Assembly (NCBI RefSeq): GCF_000786205.1
Contig: NZ_JROH01000024.1
Coordinates: forward strand, 1 to 53,018
Direction: 5' to 3'
DNA from: Sphingomonas sp. 37zxx
GTDB lineage: Bacteria; Pseudomonadota; Alphaproteobacteria; Sphingomonadales; Sphingomonadaceae
DNA length: 53,018 bases
This document shows positions 46,751 through 53,018 of the stretch, piece by piece. Numbering within the stretch: the first letter of the stretch is position 1; the number at the start of each line of letters is the position of its first letter. A program made the translations under genes and the position numbers. The notes beneath the pieces are model-generated. The model saw nothing but the letters and a program-made list of their open reading frames with translations. It did not search any database and was not told where the DNA came from.

Positions 46751-48714
46751 CCGACATCAGCCGCCGCAGCCTGATCGCTACCGGGCTTGCCGCCCCGCTT
46801 GCCGCCTGCGCCACCCCGCGTGCCGCGCTGTCCCCTGCCCCGGTGGCGGGCGAACCCCTGCCGACCGCCGCGCGCGGCGCCCCCGCACCGTTCGGCGCGC
46901 TGCCGTCATGGCGACAGACGGTGTGGCACCGGCGCGAAGCCTATGCCTTCATCCATTTTTCGATCAACACCTTCACCGACAAGGAATGGGGCTTTGGCGA
47001 CGAAAGCCCGTCGCTGTTCAACCCGACCGACTTCAACGCCGACCAGATCGTCGCCGCTGCCAAGACCGGCGGGATGCACGGCATCGTGCTGACCGCCAAG
47101 CATCATGACGGCTTTTGCCTGTGGCCGACCAAGCTGACCGAACATTGCGTGCGCAACAGCCCGTATAAGGACGGCAAGGGCGACATTGTTCGCGAGTTCG
47201 AGCAAGCCTGCCGCCGCCAGAACATGGCGTTCGGCCTGTATCTGTCGCCGTGGGACCGCAACCATCCCGATTATGGCCGGCCCGCTTATGTCGACTATTT
47301 CCGCGGCCAGATCGTCGAGCTTTGCACCCAATATGGCGAATTGTTCGAATTTTGGTTCGACGGTGCCAATGGCGGCGACGGCTATTATGGCGGCGCGCGC
47401 GAGACGAGGCGGATCGACGCGCCCGCTTATTATGACTGGCCGACCACGATCGCGCTGGTGCACCGGCATCAGCCAATGGCCTGCACTTTCGACCCGATGG
47501 GTTCGGACATCCGCTGGATCGGCAATGAAGAGGGGCATGCCGGCGATCCATGCTGGCCGACGATGCCCGCCGCCCCCTATACCCAGGAAAACGGCAATTC
47601 GGGGGTGCGCGGCGGCGCGCTGTGGTGGCCCGCTGAAACCAACACCTCGATCCGGCCCGGCTGGTTCTATCATTCCGACGAGGATGCCCGCGTCAAAAGC
47701 CCCGAGCGGCTGATGCAGTTTTTCGACGAATCGGTGGGGCGCGGCACCAACATGCACCTGAACCTGCCGCCCGACCGGCGCGGCCAGATTCATCCGCACG
47801 ACGTGGCGGTGCTCACCGCGTTCGGCAATGCGGTACGCGCCAGCTTCGCGACCGACTTGGCGCAAGGCGCAGTCGCCAGCGCCAGCCACGAACGCGGCCC
47901 CGACTTTGCCGCTGCCAAGGTGCTCGATGGCGATTGGCGGACCTATTGGTCGGCCCCCGATGGCGTCACCACTCCCGAACTGGTGCTCGACCTGCCGCCG
48001 GGCGAAGCGTTCGACCTGATCCGGCTGGAGGAATATCTGCCGCTGGGGGTGCGCGTGACCCGGTTTGCGGTCGATGCCGAAATCGACGGCGGCTGGCGGC
48101 AATTGGCCGAACATGCCTGTATCGGCCAGTCGCGGATCATCCGGCTGCCACAGCCGGTCACCGCGCGCCGGGTGCGGCTGCGGATTACCGAGGCGCCGGT
48201 CTGCCCCGCGATCAGCCGCGTCGCGCTGTTCCGCTCGGTCGCGCCGGTGCCGGTGCCGCCGCCGGTGTCACGCGATCCCAGCCTGTTGTCGACCGCGAGC
48301 TGGAAAGTGATCGAGGCAAGCGGCCCCAATGCCGAACGCCTGCTAGACGGCGATCCGGGGACCAGTTGGGTGGTTGCCGCCCCCACGCCCGGCGCACCCG
48401 CGCGCGTGGTGTTCGATATGGGCACCGCACAAATGCTCGCCGGGATCAGCATCACGCCGTCACGCGCGGTGATGAACGGAGCCTCGCCACCGCGCGGCTT
48501 CGTCGCCGAAACCAGCAGCGATGGCAAAAACTGGACGCTGGCGGCGGGGGGCGAACTGCCCAACATCGCCTATGCCCGCTCCACCCAACGGCTTGCCTTT
48601 GCCCGGCCGGTACAGGCGCGGTTCCTTCGCCTGCAATTCGACGAACTGGCGGTGCCGGCGGCTCGGCTGGCGGTGGCGGGTGTCGGCGCGTTCACGACCG
48701 GACCTGCCGCCTAG
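46747..48714 (+). CDS. GH29 alpha-L-fucosidase (subfamily B type), lipoprotein, two CBM32-like domains
   Basis: A 655-aa fucosidase. The N-terminus SRRSLIATGLAAPLAAC combines a twin-arginine motif with a lipobox, so it should be a membrane-anchored lipoprotein. The barrel shows YAFIHFSINTFTDKEWG, LTAKHHDGFCLWP, nucleophile D205 in FEFWFDGANGG, and E261 in WIGNEEG. The W.GNE.G form marks subfamily B, specific for alpha-1,3/1,4-fucose. Two F5/8-type (CBM32-like) domains follow from about residues 370 and 515. Core alpha-1,3-fucose or Lewis fucose of plant N-glycans is the likely target. Confidence 0.92.
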   Translation: MTDISRRSLIATGLAAPLAACATPRAALSPAPVAGEPLPTAARGAPAPFGALPSWRQTVWHRREAYAFIHFSINTFTDKEWGFGDESPSLFNPTDFNADQIVAAAKTGGMHGIVLTAKHHDGFCLWPTKLTEHCVRNSPYKDGKGDIVREFEQACRRQNMAFGLYLSPWDRNHPDYGRPAYVDYFRGQIVELCTQYGELFEFWFDGANGGDGYYGGARETRRIDAPAYYDWPTTIALVHRHQPMACTFDPMGSDIRWIGNEEGHAGDPCWPTMPAAPYTQENGNSGVRGGALWWPAETNTSIRPGWFYHSDEDARVKSPERLMQFFDESVGRGTNMHLNLPPDRRGQIHPHDVAVLTAFGNAVRASFATDLAQGAVASASHERGPDFAAAKVLDGDWRTYWSAPDGVTTPELVLDLPPGEAFDLIRLEEYLPLGVRVTRFAVDAEIDGGWRQLAEHACIGQSRIIRLPQPVTARRVRLRITEAPVCPAISRVALFRSVAPVPVPPPVSRDPSLLSTASWKVIEASGPNAERLLDGDPGTSWVVAAPTPGAPARVVFDMGTAQMLAGISITPSRAVMNGASPPRGFVAETSSDGKNWTLAAGGELPNIAYARSTQRLAFARPVQARFLRLQFDELAVPAARLAVAGVGAFTTGPAA

Positions 48715-48728
48715 AGGTATTGTCCAGG

Positions 48729-48778
48729 TCATGCCGGGGTTTGAAGCGGGTCGCAAAGCCCGCTCGACCCCGGCATGA
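48729..48778. terminator. Nested hairpin after the glycosidase operon
   Basis: Outer arms of 12 bases (48729-48740 and 48767-48778) enclose inner 6-base arms (48745-48750 and 48759-48764). The hairpin starts 15 bases after the fucosidase stop. No T-run follows, so termination may be Rho-dependent or the element may be a repeat. It separates the operon from the TonB receptor gene. Confidence 0.6.
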
Positions 48779-48832
48779 ACCTGTCCCATACTTTGGAAAC
48801 TATGTTACCTATATGACACACCGGACTGTAAA

Positions 48833-48849
48833 GGTATTACTTGGGTATT
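48833..48849 (+). promoter_or_regulatory. GGTATT direct repeat before the TonB receptor gene
   Basis: GGTATT at 48833-48838 and at 48844-48849 start exactly 11 bases apart, about 85-100 bases before the receptor start. The second unit runs into GACATAATAGG. The PTS operon upstream region has the same pair in the same orientation, its second unit running into GCATAAG. The region is AT-rich and most likely carries the receptor promoter. Confidence 0.5.
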
Positions 48850-48933
48850 GACATAATAGGCTGATTAATTCGATCTTCCCGGCAACGCAGCGCGATGACG
48901 CGCAGCTATCAACGCATCACCCGGGGGGATCAC

Positions 48934-51900
48934 ATGCTATTAAAACCAGGCGCATCCATATTGGCCTTGACGGCCGGTCTGATGGCCGCCGCACCAGCGC
49001 TGGCCCAATCGACCGATCAGGACGCACTGCTGCCGGCAAGTGCCGCAACCGAAATCGCCGATACCGATGATGATGGCGCAGCCCTGCCGGGCAGCGCAGC
49101 GCAGCAGTCCGATCGCGACCAGATCGTCGTCACCGGCACCCGCATCGTTCGCCCCAACAACCGCTCGGCCGCCCCGATCATCACCACCACCGCCAGGGAC
49201 ATCGCGGTGCAGGGCGCCACGACGATCGAAGAAGTGCTGAACCGCCTGCCGCAGGTCCAGCCGAACGCCGAACAGAATTATGCTGATTCGGACGGTCGTC
49301 AGCGCATCAAGCTTCGCAGCCTGGGCTTTGAGCGCACGCTGACGCTGATCGACGGTATGCGGATCGGCCTGCAAAATGGCGGCGACGTTGGCCTCATCCC
49401 GAACGTGCTGGTCGAGCGGATCGACGTGCTGAGCGGCGGTGCCTCGTCGGTCTATGGTTCGGACGCGGTTTCGGGCGTCGTGAACTTCATCCTCAAGAAG
49501 AATTTCGAAGGGCTGACGGTCACCGGCAACTACAGCCTGTACAATCACAACAACCGCGCCAACGAAGTCACCGATGCAGCGGGCCGCGCGGGCTTCCCTG
49601 CTGCGTCGGGCTGGACCAATGACGGCGGGCGCATGGACGTGTCGGCGACCGGGGGCATCAATCTGCTCGACGGCGCGGTCAACATCACCGGCTTCGTCAA
49701 TTATCGCCAGTCGGGCATCGTGCCGTTGTCGGCGCGCAGTACCTCGGCGTGCGAAGTGACCCAGCCGACCAAGGACGGACCACTGGCATGCTCGCTGGCA
49801 TCGTTCGTACCGGCCGGCACGATCATTCCGCTGTCGGGCGCACAATCGGGACAGTTGCTGGTCAATAATCCCAATGGCAACGGCACGTTCGTTCCGCTGA
49901 ACAGCGCGCCGGGCACGCAGGCCAATCCGTTTGACGATTTCAGCTTCCAGCGTGAATTCAAGCGGATCAACGCCGGCGGTTTCCTGACCGCGCAATTGTC
50001 GAGCGACATCGAATTCTATTCGTCGGCGCTGTGGTATCGTGATCGCTCGCGCAACCCGCAGATCAATCGCACGCTGAACTACCAGGCTTATGGCACCCAG
50101 CCATATCAGGTGAACTGCAACAATCCGTTCCTGTCATCGACCCAGGCCGGCGTGTTGTGCGGAGCGGCGGCAGGGACCAGCGCCTTGGTTCCGCTCGACG
50201 TCCGCTATCGTTTCGGAAGCCTGGAGTCGCGCTATGACGAGTATGAAAATCGCGGCGTGCGGGTGACCGCCGGTTTGCGTGGTCGCGGGTTTGACGATGC
50301 GTGGACCTACGACCTGTCGGGTGTCTATGCCGAGAACACCGCAACCGCCGACCTTTTTGCCCTTCCCAACTTTGCCAACATCAACCGGGCGTTGAACGTC
50401 GTCAACGTCAACGGTCGGCCAACCTGCCAGTCGGTAGTCAACGGCACCGATCCGGCATGCGTCCCGTTCAATGCGTTCGCCCCGTTCAACAACGATCCCG
50501 CACTCAATGCCTATATCAGCGGCACCGACACCCGCACGGGCACCAGTTCGCCGCGGCTGTTCCAGGTTGTCGGCACGATTTCGGGCGACCTCGGGCGCTA
50601 TGGCATCACGTCGCCTTATGCTGAAGATGGCGTCGCGGTTGCTGTCGGCACCGAATTCCGGTCCGAGCGATTCAAATCCGCCGCCAATGCTGCATTTCGC
50701 GCATCGCAGGGCGGCAACGATGCCCGCTTCACGCAAAGCGTGAAGGAAGTGAACGCCGAAGTGCAGGTGCCGCTGGTACAGAATCAGAGCTGGACCGACC
50801 TGTTGCAGTTCAACGCCGGCTATCGTCTGTCCGAATATAACCGCCTGGAAGATACGTTCGACACCTGGAAGATCGAAGGGCTGTGGGCACCGATCGCCGA
50901 CATCACTTTCCGTGGTTCGTATAACAAGGCGCAGCGCGCACCGACGGTGATCGAGGCCGATCAGGCGAGCAACATCAACTATACCAGCATCGGTTCGCGC
51001 AACGATCCATGCGCGCCCCAGCCCAACCCGGCCAACCCCAGCCAGCCATTGCCGCCAGCCGCGACGATCGAGCAATGCCGTAACACCGGCCTGCCCGACA
51101 ATCTCTATGGCAGCGCGGCGCTCAACTGCCCCGACAATAGCTGCACCATCCGCAACGGTGGCTTTGGCCTGATGCCCGAAACGGCATACACCAAGACCTT
51201 CGGCGTCGTGTTGCGGCCGCGCTTTCTGCCGGGCCTGACCGTGTCGGTCGATCGCTTCCTCATCGATCTCGAGGATTCGATCAATTTCTTCGCGGCGAAT
51301 GATTTCCTGAACGGCTGCCTCAGCACCGGGATCGATTATTATTGCCGCGGTATCGTTCGTAATCCGGGCACCTTCACCCTCGCCAGCCCGGCAGGAACGA
51401 CGCCGACCACCGGCTATATCGCGCAGGGCACCAGCAACGGTTATGAATCCAAGTCGCACGGCTGGGATTTCCAGGGCCAATATGCGCTGCCGCTTGGCAA
51501 TGTCGGCAGCCTCGACATGGCGTTCAACGGCACGCTGACCACGATGGTCGGCAGCCAGGACGCACCGAACGTGCCGCCACGCAACTGCGTCGGTTATTTC
51601 GGTCCTGGTTGCGGCGAGAGCATGGTTGATTGGAGCCACGTGCTCAGCACCACCTGGTCATCGCCAAAGCGCGACGTCAGCATGACGGTGAACTGGCGCC
51701 ATCACGGTTCACAGACGATCACCTTCAACGCCGATCCGGTAGCGACCGGCATCCCGGTGAACACCGCCGACCGCCGCACGACCTATGCCGAAATCCCGGC
51801 CTATAATTATATCGATCTATCGCTGGCGTTCGACATCGCGAAGCGCTTCAACCTGCGCTTCTCGGTCAACAACCTGTTCGACAAGGATCCGCCGCTGCTG

Positions 51901-52002
51901 CCGAACGCTCGCAACGTTCTCGGCCTGCTGCGTACCAACAGCTTGATGCGGTATGACATGCTCGGCCGTCAGCTCGTCGCCGGTGCGACGATGAAGTTCT
52001 AA
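48934..52002 (+). CDS. TonB-dependent outer-membrane receptor
   Basis: A 1022-aa outer-membrane transporter. The signal peptide (ASILALTAGLMAAAPALAQ) is followed by a disordered stretch, a TonB-box-like region (DQIVVTGTRI) and the plug (IEEVLNRLPQVQPN, LTLIDGMRIGLQNG, IDVLSGGASSVYGSDAVSGVVNFILKK). The barrel ends in aromatic Phe (LVAGATMKF), as outer-membrane proteins do. ATG 48934 gives the correct signal; ATG 48895 would add 13 polar residues. No SusD partner is present. As the only outer-membrane transporter here, it probably brings glycopeptides or oligosaccharides into the periplasm. Confidence 0.93.
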   Translation: MLLKPGASILALTAGLMAAAPALAQSTDQDALLPASAATEIADTDDDGAALPGSAAQQSDRDQIVVTGTRIVRPNNRSAAPIITTTARDIAVQGATTIEEVLNRLPQVQPNAEQNYADSDGRQRIKLRSLGFERTLTLIDGMRIGLQNGGDVGLIPNVLVERIDVLSGGASSVYGSDAVSGVVNFILKKNFEGLTVTGNYSLYNHNNRANEVTDAAGRAGFPAASGWTNDGGRMDVSATGGINLLDGAVNITGFVNYRQSGIVPLSARSTSACEVTQPTKDGPLACSLASFVPAGTIIPLSGAQSGQLLVNNPNGNGTFVPLNSAPGTQANPFDDFSFQREFKRINAGGFLTAQLSSDIEFYSSALWYRDRSRNPQINRTLNYQAYGTQPYQVNCNNPFLSSTQAGVLCGAAAGTSALVPLDVRYRFGSLESRYDEYENRGVRVTAGLRGRGFDDAWTYDLSGVYAENTATADLFALPNFANINRALNVVNVNGRPTCQSVVNGTDPACVPFNAFAPFNNDPALNAYISGTDTRTGTSSPRLFQVVGTISGDLGRYGITSPYAEDGVAVAVGTEFRSERFKSAANAAFRASQGGNDARFTQSVKEVNAEVQVPLVQNQSWTDLLQFNAGYRLSEYNRLEDTFDTWKIEGLWAPIADITFRGSYNKAQRAPTVIEADQASNINYTSIGSRNDPCAPQPNPANPSQPLPPAATIEQCRNTGLPDNLYGSAALNCPDNSCTIRNGGFGLMPETAYTKTFGVVLRPRFLPGLTVSVDRFLIDLEDSINFFAANDFLNGCLSTGIDYYCRGIVRNPGTFTLASPAGTTPTTGYIAQGTSNGYESKSHGWDFQGQYALPLGNVGSLDMAFNGTLTTMVGSQDAPNVPPRNCVGYFGPGCGESMVDWSHVLSTTWSSPKRDVSMTVNWRHHGSQTITFNADPVATGIPVNTADRRTTYAEIPAYNYIDLSLAFDIAKRFNLRFSVNNLFDKDPPLLPNARNVLGLLRTNSLMRYDMLGRQLVAGATMKF

Positions 52003-52014
52003 ACTACCCCGGCT

Positions 52015-52047
52015 CCCGCCATGCCTTGTCGATCAAGGCATGGCGGG
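52015..52047. terminator. Bidirectional hairpin between the receptor and stress-protein genes
   Basis: Perfect 13-base arms (52015-52027 and 52035-52047) around a 7-base loop lie between two convergent stops, 12 bases after the receptor stop and 18 before the other. The position fits a shared terminator, although T-runs are lacking. Confidence 0.7.
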
Positions 52048-52065
52048 ACGCCATCAAACCGCGCC

Positions 52066-52893
52066 TCAGCGCGCAAGCAGCACCGGTAGCCGCGCTGCTT
52101 CGATCAGATGGCGGGTAACCCCGCCCAGCAGTATGTCGCGCACCCGCGAATGGGCGAAACCGCCGATCGCGAGCAAATCTGCTTTTTGTTCGAGCGCGAA
52201 CCTTTCCAGCACTGCCGAAACGTCGCGCCCCGCCGACGACAGCACATGCAGCGTCACCGCATAGCCATGCCGCGCCAGATGGCGGGCAATGTCGCTGCCG
52301 GGTGCAGGGCGATTGGGCCTGGCATCGGCTGGATCAACCAACGCGATGTCGATCCGCGCCCCCGAAGGCAGCAAGCGCGTGAGTTCCCGCACCGCCGCCC
52401 GCGCTTCGGGGGATGCGTCCCAGCCCACCACCGCCTGCGCCAGCACACTCAGGCCCACACCCTCAGGAAACAACAAAACCGGCCCGCTGCCACTCATCAG
52501 CGCCGATTCGATACAGCGACGGCGCAGGCGTTCGCTGCGATAGGCTGAGCGCGGCCCCACCAGCATCATATCGGCATAGCGCCCCTCGACCCGGGCCGCG
52601 CCGCTCAGAAATCCAGGCGCATCGGTGATCGCACGCAGCTCGAGCGATAATTCCGATCGGTCGAGTGCTGACCGCAACAGCTCGATCGAGCGTTTCTCGG
52701 CAGCGTCGAACGCCAGCATCGCATCGCTGGGGTCGGCATCGGCGTCGAGCGCGTCGATTGCGGCAAACACATCGTTCAACAGCATGACGGTCAAATGCGG
52801 CCGCCCATTGGCTGCGCCAAAGTCATGCACCGCACGCAGGAACGGCAATGCCCGCTCGGGATCGTCTACCAGCGCTAAAAGGTCGGCAAGCAT
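52066..52893 (-). CDS. Universal stress protein, UspA family, two-domain form
   Basis: A 275-aa cytoplasmic protein. The C-terminal Usp domain is clear, ending with KADLLAIGGFAHSRVRDILL then GGVTRHLIEAARLPVLL, which holds the GG.AHSR-type nucleotide loop. The N-terminal half looks like a diverged Usp domain. ATG 52893 was chosen for its AGGAG ribosome site six bases upstream. It converges on the TonB receptor gene. Role: stress survival; ligand unknown. Confidence 0.88.
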   Translation of the reverse strand: MLADLLALVDDPERALPFLRAVHDFGAANGRPHLTVMLLNDVFAAIDALDADADPSDAMLAFDAAEKRSIELLRSALDRSELSLELRAITDAPGFLSGAARVEGRYADMMLVGPRSAYRSERLRRRCIESALMSGSGPVLLFPEGVGLSVLAQAVVGWDASPEARAAVRELTRLLPSGARIDIALVDPADARPNRPAPGSDIARHLARHGYAVTLHVLSSAGRDVSAVLERFALEQKADLLAIGGFAHSRVRDILLGGVTRHLIEAARLPVLLAR

Positions 52894-53018
52894 GATGTCT
52901 CCTGATACCCATGCATCATCCCACGCCAAGAAGCGCGGCGCAAGAATCAGCCGCCAAAGGCCGGCAGCTGGTGGTACAGGACCGTGCCTGTTGATTTTTG
53001 CTGAGAGTTGACCCGGGA
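52894..53018. other. Intergenic end of window
   Basis: Apart from the ribosome site of the stress-protein gene, I see no gene or clear motif here. It probably holds that gene's promoter. Confidence 0.5.

Noticed and set aside
48715..48933. SusD-type partner for the TonB receptor
   Set aside because: No SusD-like gene is present here or after the receptor; alphaproteobacterial receptors of this kind normally work without one.

Overview
The window looks like a piece of a Sphingomonas-type alphaproteobacterial chromosome. Supporting signs are high GC almost throughout, an alphaproteobacterial LexA box (GAAC-N7-GAAC) in front of uvrA, a TonB receptor and secreted sugar hydrolases with twin-arginine signals, and a DgcN/DgcA pair. 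No tRNA, rRNA, CRISPR array, integrase or transposase gene was seen.

Left end (1-7.3 kb): uvrA carries an in-frame insertion of a GC-rich palindromic repeat. It is followed by a nucleotidyltransferase with a small overlapping partner. A visibly AT-rich two-gene islet (about 4.19-5.83 kb) holds an Abi-family HEPN protein, a perfect 26-bp-arm hairpin and a coiled-coil/winged-helix-like protein. An orphan BrnA-like ORF, small hypothetical genes and trhO (tRNA U34 hydroxylation) follow.

7.4-15.3 kb: a YdeP-type molybdopterin oxidoreductase is linked to fdhD and mobA. Next are a LacI regulator and the hexuronate genes uxaC and uxuB.

15.3-22.3 kb (minus strand): a D,D-carboxypeptidase lipoprotein, a dicarboxylate/glutamate-type symporter, DgcA and DgcN (D-glutamate catabolism by N-acetylation and racemisation), a LysR regulator and a secreted serine hydrolase. 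I read this as a peptidoglycan-derived D-glutamate salvage cluster.

22.3-52.0 kb: the centrepiece is an apparently complete asparagine-linked glycan (N-glycan) utilisation locus in three operons. Operon A (minus): PTS EIIA-HPr-EI fusion, PTS IIC with two IIB domains, exported glycosylasparaginase, ROK kinase. Operon B (minus): GntR regulator, SIS-type glucosamine-6-P deaminase, nagA, exported GH2 beta-galactosidase, with cutC just upstream. Operon C (plus): GH20 hexosaminidase, GH2 beta-mannosidase, GH3 of beta-xylosidase type, GH125 and GH92 alpha-mannosidases, GH29 fucosidase, followed by a TonB-dependent receptor. Ten of the eleven gene junctions are 4-base ATGA overlaps. Together the enzymes could strip a plant-type N-glycopeptide (Gal, Fuc, Xyl, Man, GlcNAc) in the periplasm down to GlcNAc-Asn, cleave that bond, import GlcNAc by PTS and convert it to fructose-6-phosphate. 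No endo-glycosidase is present, so the route would be purely exo-acting. It resembles the nix N-glycan cluster of Xanthomonas campestris in enzyme families, but adds a PTS, a glycosylasparaginase and CutC.

Right end: a universal stress protein gene converges on the TonB receptor gene. Substrates and regulation are inferred from family membership, motifs and gene order; nothing here was computed or searched.
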